Assembly (NCBI GenBank): GCA_902798685.1 | Contig: CADBXO010000004.1 | Coordinates: 1-64,000, forward strand | Direction: 5' to 3' | Source of the DNA: an uncultured Bacteroidales bacterium | GTDB lineage: Bacteria; Bacteroidota; Bacteroidia; Bacteroidales; Bacteroidaceae | DNA length: 64,000 nt | Shown: piece by piece, positions 35,759-45,356 of the stretch | How the letters are laid out: each line of letters opens with the position of its first letter | Position numbering within the stretch: the first letter of the stretch is position 1 | The notes under the pieces: generated by a model | What the model saw: only the letters and a program-made list of their open reading frames with translations | Databases searched by the model: none | Told to the model about the DNA's origin: nothing | Made by a program: the position numbers and the translations under genes

Positions 35759-38380
35759 TCATTTTCCCTTCAGGATCTTCTTGATGTCGTTGAGTTTGTT
35801 CAGGGCCTCAATGGGAGTGAGGTTGTTGACATCAATTGAGAGGAGCTGGTCGCGGATCTGGCAGAGCACTGGATCGTCCAGCTGGAAGAAACTCATCTGC
35901 AGGCCCTCGCGGTGCTGACCGGTCTCTACGCTGGGGCGTGAAATGCCCTTGCCGGTGCTGGTGGCCTCCATCTCCTTGAGGATTGTGCCGGCGCGCTTTA
36001 CTATGCTGCGCGGCATGCCTGCCATCTCGGCCACATGAATACCGAACGAGTGCTCGCTGCCTCCGGGTACCAGCTTGCGCAGGAACAGCACCTTGCCGTC
36101 GGTCTCCTTTACAGATACGTTGAAGTTGCGGATGCGACTGAACGACTGCGCCATCTCATTGAGCTCGTGATAGTGGGTGGCAAAGAGTGTGCGGGCGTGG
36201 GCCGATGGGTGCTCGTGAATGTACTCCACGATTGCCCAGGCAATGGAAATGCCATCATATGTTGATGTTCCGCGGCCCAGCTCGTCAAAGAGGACAAGGC
36301 TGCGTGCGGTCAGGTTGTTCAGGATGCTGGCGGCCTCGGTCATCTCAACCATGAATGTTGACTCTCCGGCCGATATGTTATCGCTGGCTCCAACACGGGT
36401 GAATATGCGGTCAACGACGCCGATGCGTGCGCTGTCGGCAGGCACGTAGCAGCCCATCTGGGCAAGCAGTGTGATAAGTGCGGTCTGACGCAGCAGGGCT
36501 GATTTACCCGCCATATTGGGACCGGTGATTATGAGTATCTGCTGGCTGTCACTGTCAACGAATACGTTGTTTGAGATGTAACTCTCACCCGGTGCCATCT
36601 GGGTCTCGATTACCGGATGTCGGCCCTCCTTGATATCTATTATCTGGCTCTCGTCAACCACCGGACGTACATAATGGTGCTCACGTGCCACGCGGGCAAA
36701 AGAGAGCAGGCAGTCTATGCGGCTTACCTCAGTGGCGTTCACCTGGATGGCGGGAACGTACTCCAGAATTGATGCGGCCAGCTGGGAGAATATCTGTGAC
36801 TCAAGTGCAAGTATCTTGTCCTCGGCCCCCAGAATCTTCTCCTCATACTCCTTGAGTTCAGGGGTGATGTAACGCTCGGCGTTGACCAGGGTCTGCTTGC
36901 GGATCCACTCTGCGGGAACCTTGTCCTTGAAGGTGTTGCGAACCTCAAGATAGTAGCCGAACACGTTGTTGTAGGCAATCTTGAGGCTGGATATTCCGGT
37001 CTGCTCGGCCTCACGCTGCTGAATCTGCATCAGGTAATCCTTGCCGCTGTAGGCAATGCTGCGCAGTTCATCCAGTTCAGTATTGATGCCCTCGGCTATC
37101 ACGCCGCCCTTGCTTACCAGGATGGGGGTGTCGGGGCGTATGGTGCGGATTATGTTGTCACGCAGTGTCTCGCACAGGTCAATCTTCTTACCGACCTCAC
37201 GGAGCTGCGGATTCTCAGATGCTTCACATATCAGTTTGACGGGCTCCAGCTGCTTGAGTGCCAGACCCAGTGAGAGGACTTCACGCGGGTTGATTCGGCC
37301 CACGGCAGCCTTTGAAACCAGACGCTCCAGGTCACCCATACGCTGCAGCGCATCGGTAAGGGCATCGGCCGTATCGGGAAAACGGAACAGGTGGTCAACA
37401 ACGTCAAGGCGGTTGTTGATGGCAGCGGGGTCCTTGAGCGGGAAGAGCATCCAGCGGCGCAGCAGACGGGCTCCCATGGGTGATGATGTGTGGTCAATCA
37501 CCTTGAGCAGTGATACGCCGTCCTCATTGTTTGATGAGAGCAGCTCCAGGTTGCGTACCGTGAACTTGTCCAGACGCACGTAACGCTCCTCATCAATCAT
37601 GCGGATGGATGATATGTGGCCGATGTTGTTGTGCAGCGTCTCGGCCAGATACTCCAGGATGGCACCGGCGGCAACCTTACCGTTGCTCAGGTGGTCAACG
37701 CCGAATCCCTTGAGGTTGCGAACCTTGAAGTGGCGGTTGAGTTTCTCGCGGGCGAACTCCTCGGTAAATACCCAGTCATCGAGTTCACGCACGCAGTAGC
37801 GGGTGCCGAAAGACTGCTCGAACTGCTGGCGGTGACCGCGCTCAATAAGGGTCTCCTTGGGAGCGAAGTTAGAGAGCAGTTTGTCTATGTGGTCGGCGGG
37901 CCCCTCGGCTATGAGGTACTCACCGGTAGATATGTCAAGGAATGAAATGCCCCATGCGCCCTTGCCAAAGTGTACGGCTGCCAGGAAGTTGTTCTCCTTG
38001 TTCTGGAGCACGTTGTCACTCATGGCGACACCCGGCGTTACCAGTTCGGTGATGCCGCGTTTTACAAGTGTCTTGGTGAGTTTGGGGTCTTCAAGTTGGT
38101 CACAGATAGCCACACGGCGGCCGGCGCGGATGAGTTTGGGCAGATATACGTCAAGGGCGTGATGCGGGAAACCGGCCATCTCAAGTGCCATGGCACCGTT
38201 CTTGCCGTTGTTTCGGCGGGTCAGTGTGATACCGAGTATCTCGGCTGCCTGAACCGCATCCTGAGCGTATGTCTCGTAAAAATCTCCACAGCGGAACAGC
38301 AGTACAGCATCGGGATGTTTCTCCTTCAGACTGTAGAACTGCCGCATCATCGGCGTCTCTTCGGGCTTGCTCTGTGCCAT
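35759..38380 (-). CDS. mutS: DNA mismatch repair protein MutS
   Basis: An 873-residue MutS1 protein that recognises mismatches. The N-terminal mismatch-reading motif is in [12 protein letters not shown] (the Phe-x-x-Glu pair). The ATPase has Walker [14 protein letters not shown] from residue 620, [16 protein letters not shown] and FATHYHEL. The C-terminal helix-turn-helix region is present. Length is normal. It abuts the transporter gene upstream with no gap, so the two are probably cotranscribed. A REP-like hairpin lies right after its stop. Confidence 0.97.
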   Translation of the reverse strand: MAQSKPEETPMMRQFYSLKEKHPDAVLLFRCGDFYETYAQDAVQAAEILGITLTRRNNGKNGAMALEMAGFPHHALDVYLPKLIRAGRRVAICDQLEDPKLTKTLVKRGITELVTPGVAMSDNVLQNKENNFLAAVHFGKGAWGISFLDISTGEYLIAEGPADHIDKLLSNFAPKETLIERGHRQQFEQSFGTRYCVRELDDWVFTEEFAREKLNRHFKVRNLKGFGVDHLSNGKVAAGAILEYLAETLHNNIGHISSIRMIDEERYVRLDKFTVRNLELLSSNNEDGVSLLKVIDHTSSPMGARLLRRWMLFPLKDPAAINNRLDVVDHLFRFPDTADALTDALQRMGDLERLVSKAAVGRINPREVLSLGLALKQLEPVKLICEASENPQLREVGKKIDLCETLRDNIIRTIRPDTPILVSKGGVIAEGINTELDELRSIAYSGKDYLMQIQQREAEQTGISSLKIAYNNVFGYYLEVRNTFKDKVPAEWIRKQTLVNAERYITPELKEYEEKILGAEDKILALESQIFSQLAASILEYVPAIQVNATEVSRIDCLLSFARVAREHHYVRPVVDESQIIDIKEGRHPVIETQMAPGESYISNNVFVDSDSQQILIITGPNMAGKSALLRQTALITLLAQMGCYVPADSARIGVVDRIFTRVGASDNISAGESTFMVEMTEAASILNNLTARSLVLFDELGRGTSTYDGISIAWAIVEYIHEHPSAHARTLFATHYHELNEMAQSFSRIRNFNVSVKETDGKVLFLRKLVPGGSEHSFGIHVAEMAGMPRSIVKRAGTILKEMEATSTGKGISRPSVETGQHREGLQMSFFQLDDPVLCQIRDQLLSIDVNNLTPIEALNKLNDIKKILKGK

Positions 38381-39799
38381 TTATTTCTTGCGCTTTCTAA
38401 AGAGGAACAGGGTTGCTGCTATGAATGCTGCAATGAGAATTCCAAGGGTTATAAGTGTTGCGTTGAGGTTATGGGGAGCAAAGCCCAACAGCAGCAGAAC
38501 CGGGAATCCCATTATCATGGCCGGGATGTTCTGGAGCACCAGGTTGTTGGCGGCAGGAGTCTGGTAGCGCGGGTCAATCTCACGCAGCAGGATCATACCG
38601 TTGCTGGCGGTACCGGTAAGCATTCCGAACATTGAGAAGAAGCCTTCATACTTGTAATCGGGATAGATATGGAACGATACCCAGCGAACATAGACGAATG
38701 TGATGAACGCACCGGCAACACATACGAGAGTGAGCGGCAGCCAGATGGCCTTGAGGTTCTCAAAGCTGATGGCAGCGGTTCCGGCCACGATCATTATGTC
38801 AAAGCAGATACCGCTTACACGGTTCAGCAGGAACTCATTCAGGTATTCACGGGTCATCCAGCCTCTCTTGCGCAGACCGCGGATGACAATCTTTACAAGT
38901 GAACCGAACAGTATGCCCCAGAAGAAGTTGAATCCGTAAACCAGCGGCTTGAGGGTCTTTTCACCGAAGTTTCCCAACTCCAGTTTGCCGATGAACGACA
39001 TGAGCAGATAAACCAGGAAGTAGGTGAGCAGAACTATGCTTACTACGATGGTGAGTTTATCGACAGACTCTGAGTGCGGCAGTTCGTTGCCCTGCTCATA
39101 ATCCTTGAGGGTATGGCGCTGAACGTTCTCCTGCTCGTGGATCTTGAGCTTGCCCCTGCCGTTAAGTATGTTCATATAGATAACGCCGATCACGCTTCCT
39201 ACCAGGAATCCGATAGCGGCGATTGAAAGGCCGAAGTCAATGCCATGGAAGTTGATGCCCTGATCGGCTGCACCCAGCTGGTAGATGGTTCCGAAGTTGA
39301 GAGCCTGACCGGGACCCTGTCCATAGCCCATCGGCACCAGAAGACCTCCTGAATAGAAGATGTCACGGCCTGCCTCCGGATTTCTCCACCACAGGTACAT
39401 GGGGATTGTAACCAGAAGGCCGATGATACCCTGCACGATATATGTTCCGATGGTCAGCGTACCGGTATCGATAACGGTGCGTGTGTTGGCGCGGTCAGTC
39501 TCCTTTGATGCACGCAGAGACATGGCGATGAAGCCAAGTGCCAGTGTGTGGTAGGTGACTGTCTCCATGAAACGCTTGTCAATGATGCCGTTGAAATCGG
39601 CCCACATCTTAAGCAGCAGTATGATGAGACCTCCCAGCAGAGCTGAGGGTATGAGACTGCGGCGCAGAACCTTTACTTTACGACGGAGAATGTTTCCGGC
39701 CAGTACGGCCAGGGCAATGATGAAAACCTGAACTAGTGCGCTCCACACTTCAGGAGCAGCGAACGAAGTCACTGCGATACCGTTTGATGACAATAGCAT
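38381..39799 (-). CDS. GltS-like sodium/glutamate symporter family protein
   Basis: A 472-residue membrane protein with about ten hydrophobic segments, beginning VWSALVQVFIIALAVLAGNILRRKVKVLRRSLIPSALLGGLIIL. The glycine-rich GGLLVPMGYGQGPGQALNFG resembles the re-entrant substrate loop of GltS, with a second in MLTGTASNGMILLREIDP. It is longer than E. coli GltS (about 400), mainly through a charged cytoplasmic loop in the middle (KLKIHEQENVQRHTLKDYEQG). Glutamate as substrate is inferred from the family. It lies directly upstream of mutS. Confidence 0.78.
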   Translation of the reverse strand: MLLSSNGIAVTSFAAPEVWSALVQVFIIALAVLAGNILRRKVKVLRRSLIPSALLGGLIILLLKMWADFNGIIDKRFMETVTYHTLALGFIAMSLRASKETDRANTRTVIDTGTLTIGTYIVQGIIGLLVTIPMYLWWRNPEAGRDIFYSGGLLVPMGYGQGPGQALNFGTIYQLGAADQGINFHGIDFGLSIAAIGFLVGSVIGVIYMNILNGRGKLKIHEQENVQRHTLKDYEQGNELPHSESVDKLTIVVSIVLLTYFLVYLLMSFIGKLELGNFGEKTLKPLVYGFNFFWGILFGSLVKIVIRGLRKRGWMTREYLNEFLLNRVSGICFDIMIVAGTAAISFENLKAIWLPLTLVCVAGAFITFVYVRWVSFHIYPDYKYEGFFSMFGMLTGTASNGMILLREIDPRYQTPAANNLVLQNIPAMIMGFPVLLLLGFAPHNLNATLITLGILIAAFIAATLFLFRKRKK

Positions 39800-39824
39800 A
39801 ATAGTCGCTTTTCCAATAGTTCCT

Positions 39825-39832
39825 CAAAGATA
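39825..39832 (-). promoter_or_regulatory. Putative -7 box for the gltS-like gene and mutS
   Basis: Minus-strand TATCTTTG, 26 bp ahead of the start at 39799. Matches TAnnTTTG; no clear -33 element. Confidence 0.45.
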
Positions 39833-39842
39833 TGAAAAAAAG

Positions 39843-39912
39843 TACAAAAGGGGACAGGCCCCAATTGTATCATTTTTCAAAATAGTACAAAAGGGGCCTG
39901 ACCCCAATTGTA
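39843..39912. repeat. Two REP-like hairpins with mixed arms
   Basis: Two elements in tandem: TACAAAAGGGG (39843-39853) with CCCCAATTGTA (39859-39869) around ACAGG, and TACAAAAGGGG (39886-39896) with CCCCAATTGTA (39902-39912) around CCTGA. In each, one arm is of the AAAA type and the other of the AATT type, leaving a two-base mismatch in the stem. They end at the lgt stop. Confidence 0.78.
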
Positions 39913-40743
39913 TCACTTTTTGCGGGAGTGGAGCATGAGCCAGATGCCGCCGATGATGAAGGGGATGCTCAGGAGCTGACCCATGTCGAGGGCCATGCCC
40001 TGCTCAAAGTCCACCTGGACCTCCTTGCAGAACTCAATGAAGAAGCGGAATGTGAAGATGGTGGCTATGCAGAATCCAAAGTAGAATCCTGAGCCGATCT
40101 TTTCTTTGTGCTTGCGGTAGATAAGTACGATGACCGCAAAGATTATGAGGTAGGCGATAGCCTCGTAGAGCTGTGCCGGGTGGCGGGCAAAATCCTCGCC
40201 GTTCTGGACAAAGATGAATCCCCAGTCAGTGCCGGTGGGCTTGCCTACGATCTCGGAGTTCATGAGGTTACCCAGACGGATGCAGGCTGCGGTGAGCGGA
40301 GTGGCCACGCAGACCATGTCGATGCACTCCAGGATCTTGACCTTGTACTTGCGGCAGTACATGATCATGGCAATGATGATGCCGATGGTACCGCCGTGGC
40401 TTGCCAGACCGCTGTAACCGGCCATGACTATGCCTCCCTGAGGTTTGAAACGTATGGGAAGCAGCATCTCAATGAAGTGCTTGCCGCTGGTAAGGTAATA
40501 CTCGGGCTCGTAGAAGATGCAGTGACCCAGACGGGCGCCTATGAGTATGCCCAGGAAGCAGTAGAAGAAGAGAGGCTCGAATGTCTCTTCCTTGATACCG
40601 CGGTTCTTATAGAGTTTCTTGACAATAAAATATGCGGCCACCAGACCTACCATCCACATCAGGGAGTAGTAACGGATGGGGAGTCCGAGTATCCGGCACA
40701 GTTCTGTGTCCGGATTCCAGATTACTGCAAGAAAACTGTTCAT
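39913..40743 (-). CDS. lgt: Prolipoprotein diacylglyceryl transferase
   Basis: A 276-residue inner-membrane enzyme that attaches diacylglycerol to the lipobox cysteine. It shows the conserved start LPIRYYSLMWMVGLVAAYFIV, GARLGHCIFYEPEYY, GLASHGGTIGII and the signature RLGNLMNSEIVGKPT, with seven hydrophobic segments. Length is normal. The window contains several likely substrates (the lipoproteins at 2987, 34558, 56020 and 61335). Confidence 0.96.
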   Translation of the reverse strand: MNSFLAVIWNPDTELCRILGLPIRYYSLMWMVGLVAAYFIVKKLYKNRGIKEETFEPLFFYCFLGILIGARLGHCIFYEPEYYLTSGKHFIEMLLPIRFKPQGGIVMAGYSGLASHGGTIGIIIAMIMYCRKYKVKILECIDMVCVATPLTAACIRLGNLMNSEIVGKPTGTDWGFIFVQNGEDFARHPAQLYEAIAYLIIFAVIVLIYRKHKEKIGSGFYFGFCIATIFTFRFFIEFCKEVQVDFEQGMALDMGQLLSIPFIIGGIWLMLHSRKK

Positions 40744-40755
40744 AGCTTAAAAGGT

Positions 40756-41856
40756 TTATACGTTGAAACGGAAGTGCATTATATCGCCGTCCTCAACCAC
40801 GTAATCCTTACCCTCCACATAGAGTTTGCCGGCATCGCGTACGGCGGCTTCGGAACCCAGCTCCACATAGTCCTTGTACTTGATTACCTCGGCACGGATA
40901 AAGCCCTTCTCAAAGTCGGTATGGATAACGCCTGCGCACTGAGGAGCCTTCCAGCCCTTGCGGTATGTCCAGGCTTTTACCTCCATAGGTCCGGCGGTGA
41001 TGAATGTCTCCAGGTTCAGAAGACTGAAGGCCGATTTTACCAGACGGTTTACGCCCGATTCTTCCAGACCCAGCTCCTCAAGGAACATCTGACGGTCCTC
41101 ATAGCTCTCCAGCTCGGCAATCTCACTCTCTGTCTTGGCGGCAATCACCAGCAGCTGAGCATTCTCATCCTTGATGGCCTCACGAACCTGCTCCACATAT
41201 GCGTTGCCGGTCTTTACGCTGCTCTCATCGACGTTGCAGACATAGAGCACGGGCTTTGAGGTGAGCAGGAAGAGCTCACGTGCAATTTTCTCCTCATCCT
41301 TTGAGTCGAATGAAACGGTACGGGCCGATTTGCCCTGCAGCAGAACGTCACGGTAGGCGTTCAGTACATCGCATACTATCTTGGCCTGCTTGTCACCGAC
41401 GGCAGCCTGCTTGGCTACCTTCTGGAGACGCTGCTCAATGGTCTCAAGGTCCTTTATCTGAAGTTCGGTATCTATGATCTCCTTGTCACGGACGGGGTTG
41501 ACGGTGCCGTCAACATGAGTCACGTTCTCATCGTCAAAGCAGCGGAGCACATGGATGATGGCGTCACACTCACGGATGTTGCCCAGGAACTTGTTGCCCA
41601 GACCCTCGCCCTTGCTGGCGCCTTTAACCAGTCCGGCTATATCGACTATCTCAACGGTGGCGGGAACGATTCGGCCCGGATGAACCAGCTCGGCCAGTTT
41701 GGTCAGTCGCTCATCGGGAACGGTGATGGTTCCTACGTTGGGTTCAATTGTGCAGAAAGGGAAGTTTGCTGCCTGAGCCTTGGCGCTTGACAGACAGTTG
41801 AAAAGGGTGGATTTACCTACATTGGGCAGGCCCACTATGCCGCATTGCAATGACAT
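40756..41856 (-). CDS. ychF: Ribosome-binding ATPase YchF
   Basis: A 366-residue OBG-family P-loop protein that binds ATP rather than GTP. Walker A is [12 protein letters not shown], switch II is [20 protein letters not shown], and the specificity motif is CNVDES instead of NKxD, as in YchF. A C-terminal TGS domain ends [23 protein letters not shown]. Length is standard. It lies 12 bp upstream of lgt in the same direction. Confidence 0.97.
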   Translation of the reverse strand: MSLQCGIVGLPNVGKSTLFNCLSSAKAQAANFPFCTIEPNVGTITVPDERLTKLAELVHPGRIVPATVEIVDIAGLVKGASKGEGLGNKFLGNIRECDAIIHVLRCFDDENVTHVDGTVNPVRDKEIIDTELQIKDLETIEQRLQKVAKQAAVGDKQAKIVCDVLNAYRDVLLQGKSARTVSFDSKDEEKIARELFLLTSKPVLYVCNVDESSVKTGNAYVEQVREAIKDENAQLLVIAAKTESEIAELESYEDRQMFLEELGLEESGVNRLVKSAFSLLNLETFITAGPMEVKAWTYRKGWKAPQCAGVIHTDFEKGFIRAEVIKYKDYVELGSEAAVRDAGKLYVEGKDYVVEDGDIMHFRFNV

Positions 41857-41882
41857 TTGTTACGCTTTTTTTAATCTGAGCG

Positions 41883-41890
41883 CAAAGGTA
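41883..41890 (-). promoter_or_regulatory. Putative -7 box for ychF
   Basis: Minus-strand TACCTTTG, 27 bp ahead of the ychF ATG, in the 46-bp gap after the DUF4294 gene. Matches TAnnTTTG. Confidence 0.45.
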
Positions 41891-41902
41891 GCAAAAAAAG
41901 CG

Positions 41903-42511
41903 TTAGAGCATGTCGTTATCTATCATCCAGATGATTTCCTCAATCATGGCATCCTCATCGTCATGCTCGGGATCATACTCCTTCTTGAGCGACGCGCCGA
42001 AAAGGGCTGCAAACGTCTGGTAGAATTTGGCCTTGAATCCTCCTATAAAAGCCCTGATCAGGTCATAACTGGTCTGATTGCACTCGCGGTCTATGAGTTT
42101 GATAAGCAGTTTGCCCTGAGCCAGGGTGCAGCGTCTCATTATGGGGTAGTACTGGTCCCACACGCCCTTCTCGACCTTTTCAAGATGCTCCTGGCGGGCC
42201 TGGTCATCCTGCAGTGTCTGCATGTAGAGATAGGTCTCAACGAGTATGGCCTTGACCTCAAGGGCAATGGGGTACATCTTCTGTACGTTGCGGGTCAGTT
42301 TATCGTATTTGCGCTGCTTGCGGGCGCTGGGGTAGATGCGCTTGCCGTAGATGACCACCTCCATCATCTCGAAAGTGGGGACCGTATCGCCGTCAATGAT
42401 GGTGGCCAATGCAACAAGCACACGCTTCTGCTTGTCATCATCATCGGCCTCTGTGCAAAAGGCAGGAATGCACATTACCATGGTCAGTAACAGTATGACG
42501 ATACGTTTCAT
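41903..42511 (-). CDS. DUF4294-family exported protein
   Basis: A 202-residue protein with a signal peptide (MKRIVILLLTMVMCIPAFC). It matches the Bacteroidetes DUF4294 pattern: DGDTVPTFEMMEVVIYGKRIYPSARKQRKYDKLTRNVQKMYPIALE, then GKLLIKLIDRECNQTSYDLI and FIGGFKAKFYQTFAALFGASLKKEYDP. Function is unknown; the family is usually periplasmic and conserved as a single gene. It is upstream of ychF in the same direction. Confidence 0.82.
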   Translation of the reverse strand: MKRIVILLLTMVMCIPAFCTEADDDDKQKRVLVALATIIDGDTVPTFEMMEVVIYGKRIYPSARKQRKYDKLTRNVQKMYPIALEVKAILVETYLYMQTLQDDQARQEHLEKVEKGVWDQYYPIMRRCTLAQGKLLIKLIDRECNQTSYDLIRAFIGGFKAKFYQTFAALFGASLKKEYDPEHDDEDAMIEEIIWMIDNDML

Positions 42512-42516
42512 GCCTG

Positions 42517-42524
42517 CAAAATTA
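42517..42524 (-). promoter_or_regulatory. Putative -7 box for the DUF4294 gene
   Basis: Minus-strand TAATTTTG only 5 bp ahead of the ATG, which would give an almost leaderless transcript if used. Confidence 0.35.
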
Positions 42525-42545
42525 TCAATTCTCCCTAAAAAGAGC

Positions 42546-42553
42546 TACTTTTG
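42546..42553 (+). promoter_or_regulatory. Putative -7 box for the helix-hairpin-helix protein
   Basis: Reads TACTTTTG, 43 bp ahead of the start at 42597. Matches TAnnTTTG. Confidence 0.4.
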
Positions 42554-42596
42554 ACTCAATCCTTTGGAAAACATTTGTTTCTAATACTATTATACT

Positions 42597-44552
42597 ATGA
42601 AATTCAGATTGTTAATCTCCTGGTTTGCCCTGCTGTCATCTCCCCTGACGGCGGTTTATTCCCAAAACAGTACAGAAAATGAATGGGAGAGCGTGCTTGA
42701 AACACTCCTGTCCGATGAGGAACTCACGGCCGATGCCCTTGAGGAGTTGTCCGATATCTACGAGTCACTCCACGCCATGCCCCTGAACATCAACACGGCC
42801 ACACGCGATGAGCTCTCCATGCTGCCCTTCCTGACCGACCGTCAGATTGAGGATATCCACGCCTACATCTACATGCACGGGCCGATGCTCACCCTGGGCG
42901 AGCTTCAGCTGACCGGTAGCCTTGACTACAATACCCGGCAGTTTCTGCGTCACTTTGTGTATGCCGGTCCTGTCCCGCCCGTAAAAGAGAAACTCAAACT
43001 CTCCGATGTGCTGCGAAACGGACGCAGTGAAGTGACCGCCCGCATGGACATACCGCTCTACCTCAGGGACGGTTTCCGGAAAGGAACCTACCTGGGCGGC
43101 AGGCTCTCACACAACCTGCGCTGGTCATTCAATTGGCACAACCGTATAAGGTTCGGGATATCGGCCGATAAGGACGCGGGTGAACGCGGTTATGACTTCT
43201 GGTCACCCTATCTCTTCCTTAAAGATATGGGCACGCTCAGGGAACTGGCGCTGGGAAACTTCAAGGCTCAGTTCGGACAGGGTCTGCTGCTGGGCGGCGG
43301 GTTCAGTGTGGGCAAGAGCATGGCGCTCTCATCCATGAGCCGTCAGAGCCAGGGGCTCAGACCGCACTCATCGACCCAGGAGTACGGTTATCTGCGCGGC
43401 GGGGGTGCGGCCGTGGGGTGGAGTCATACCACATTCACTCTGCTGGCCGCCTATACACCGCTTGACGCCACAATCAAGGGAGATACGGTGATAGGGTCAA
43501 TCAAAGAGGACGGATATCATAGGACTCAGTTGGAGCTCTCCAAGAAACATAACGCATGGCTCAGGACCCTTGCGGCAAACGTGCGTTACAGCTTCCGTGG
43601 GCTTAAGTTTGGGGTTACCGCAATGACTGAAAGGTTGTCACTTCCCTATAAGGGGCGCAGCCGTTTCACGGGAGTGTCGGCCGACTGTTCACTGAACCGT
43701 TCCCGGTATTCCCTGCAGGCAGAGTTCTCACTGCTGGATTCCAAACCTGCACTGATTGCATCACAGACCTTCCGCCTTGGGAGAGGATGGAGTCTGAACG
43801 CGGTGGTGCGGCACTACAGTCCGGAGTATATCTCACTTCATTCAAACGCCATGTCAGAGGGAGGCGTTCAGAATGAGACGGGCCTGCTCACTGGTTTTGT
43901 CCATAACGGACATGACCTTAAAGTGAGCGGTTATGCAGACCTGTTCAGGCACCCGGAGCCCAGGTATGGGGCATCGGCCCCAAGTAATGGGATGGATCTG
44001 CGTCTGGAGGCAGATTGGAGAGCGGGTAGGAGGGATGCGCTGTATGCCACCGCCCGATTCAAGGCCAAGCAGAAGGACTGTAAGTACACCGGGCAGCTGG
44101 AGTACTGCCTGACCGGGCGATACCGCCTGCGCTGGACCCATGACTGCCCCAGCGGTGCCCAGCTGAGGGCGCAGTTTTTCTACGTCAGGTATGACTTCAT
44201 AGCCGAGCCCATTACCAACGGCTATGCCCTTACCCAGAATTACAGCCGCAGCCTGCTAAAGGAGAAACTTGAGCTGAACCTTACCGCCGCGGCGTTCTAC
44301 ACTGAGAGTTATGACTGCCGGGTATCGGTCTATGAGAGCGGGCTCAGGTATTCATACAATTTCATAAGCCTGTACGGCAAGGGCGGAAGGCTGTCCGCGA
44401 CCGTGAAATACAGGATAGGCCAAAGCATGCAACTCAACCTCAAGGCCGGCGGGACATACTACCTGGACCGTGATGAGATAAGCTCGGCCCGGCAGCGTAT
44501 AGCATCCAATCATAAAGAGGACATATCGCTGCAGTTCATAGCCAAGTTCTGA
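42597..44552 (+). CDS. Outer-membrane protein with N-terminal helix-hairpin-helix domain
   Basis: A 651-residue exported protein (signal peptide to about residue 22, ending AVYS). Residues about 50-120 carry two helix-hairpin-helix units of the ComEA type (MPLNINTATRDELSMLPFLTDRQIEDI, then GPMLTLGELQLTGSLDYNT). The rest alternates polar and hydrophobic residues with many aromatic-ended strands, as in a beta-barrel (FNWHNRIRFGISADKD, YSLQAEFSLLD, FISLYGKGGRLSATVKYRIG). The family is widespread in Bacteroidetes and uncharacterised; DNA uptake has been suggested from the domain but is unproven. Confidence 0.78.
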   Translation: MKFRLLISWFALLSSPLTAVYSQNSTENEWESVLETLLSDEELTADALEELSDIYESLHAMPLNINTATRDELSMLPFLTDRQIEDIHAYIYMHGPMLTLGELQLTGSLDYNTRQFLRHFVYAGPVPPVKEKLKLSDVLRNGRSEVTARMDIPLYLRDGFRKGTYLGGRLSHNLRWSFNWHNRIRFGISADKDAGERGYDFWSPYLFLKDMGTLRELALGNFKAQFGQGLLLGGGFSVGKSMALSSMSRQSQGLRPHSSTQEYGYLRGGGAAVGWSHTTFTLLAAYTPLDATIKGDTVIGSIKEDGYHRTQLELSKKHNAWLRTLAANVRYSFRGLKFGVTAMTERLSLPYKGRSRFTGVSADCSLNRSRYSLQAEFSLLDSKPALIASQTFRLGRGWSLNAVVRHYSPEYISLHSNAMSEGGVQNETGLLTGFVHNGHDLKVSGYADLFRHPEPRYGASAPSNGMDLRLEADWRAGRRDALYATARFKAKQKDCKYTGQLEYCLTGRYRLRWTHDCPSGAQLRAQFFYVRYDFIAEPITNGYALTQNYSRSLLKEKLELNLTAAAFYTESYDCRVSVYESGLRYSYNFISLYGKGGRLSATVKYRIGQSMQLNLKAGGTYYLDRDEISSARQRIASNHKEDISLQFIAKF

Positions 44553-44563
44553 CAGAATTTGAC

Positions 44564-44571
44564 TATTTTTG
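44564..44571 (+). promoter_or_regulatory. Putative -7 box for the radical SAM gene
   Basis: Reads TATTTTTG, 7 bp ahead of the ATG at 44579, so the leader would be very short. Confidence 0.4.
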
Positions 44572-44578
44572 CGCCGTT

Positions 44579-45355
44579 ATGTCAACAGTACTCTACAGTT
44601 CACCTATTTTCGGACCGGTTCACAGCCGTCGCCTTGGTGTCTCATTGGGTATAAACCTGATGCCCGCCGACGGTAAGATATGCACCTTTGACTGCATCTA
44701 CTGCGAGTGCGGCCGTAACTGTGAGCACCATCCGCATCATCATCGGCCCACAAGAAAGGAGGTCTATGAGGCACTGCGCGCAACGCTTGCCAAGATGAAG
44801 GCCGATGGGCCCGAGCCCAACGTGCTGACCTTTGCAGGTAACGGCGAGCCCACTGCCAACCCCGAGTTCCCGGAGATAGTGGATGATGTTCTGGCCCTGC
44901 GTGACGAGTTCTTCCCGGAGGCAAAGGTGAGCGTGCTGAGCAACGGCACCCGCGTGACCGATCCCGCCATCTTCAAGGCTCTGCTCAAGCTGGACAACAA
45001 CATCCAGAAGTTGGATACCGTTGACATAGATTACATACGCCTTATTGACAGTCCGGTGGGTCATTATGACCTGAATGCAATAATTAAGGCGCTGTGTGAT
45101 TTCAAGGGACACGTAATAATCCAGACCATGTTCCTGACAGGAACCCTGGACGGCCGTGACATGGACAACACCTCTGACCGCTATGTGCTTCCTTGGATTG
45201 AGACCCTTAAGAAGATTTCACCCAGCCAGGTGATGATTTATACCATTGACCGTGAGACTCCGGTCTCAACCCTGCGCAAGGCAAGCCGCGAAACGCTTGA
45301 CGGCATAGCTGCAAAACTCAGGGAGAACGGTCTTGAAACATCTGTATCTTATTGA
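44579..45355 (+). CDS. Radical SAM protein
   Basis: A 258-residue enzyme with the 4Fe-4S cysteines in CTFDCIYC (Cys35, Cys39, Cys42), a second cysteine-rich patch just after (ECGRNCEHHPHHH), the SAM-binding FAGNGEPTANPEF and the strand KVSVLSNGTRV. It begins GPVHSRRLGVSLGINLMP, a pattern of the Fe-S oxidoreductase COG0731-like group. The substrate is unknown. The His-rich stretch HHPHHH near residue 48 is unusual and may be a natural metal-binding patch. The dacB start lies 1 bp after its stop. Confidence 0.83.
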   Translation: MSTVLYSSPIFGPVHSRRLGVSLGINLMPADGKICTFDCIYCECGRNCEHHPHHHRPTRKEVYEALRATLAKMKADGPEPNVLTFAGNGEPTANPEFPEIVDDVLALRDEFFPEAKVSVLSNGTRVTDPAIFKALLKLDNNIQKLDTVDIDYIRLIDSPVGHYDLNAIIKALCDFKGHVIIQTMFLTGTLDGRDMDNTSDRYVLPWIETLKKISPSQVMIYTIDRETPVSTLRKASRETLDGIAAKLRENGLETSVSY

Positions 45356-45356
45356 A

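Noticed and set aside
45333-45356. Earlier start for dacB
   Set aside because: It lies inside the radical SAM gene and would place eight extra residues before a normal signal peptide.
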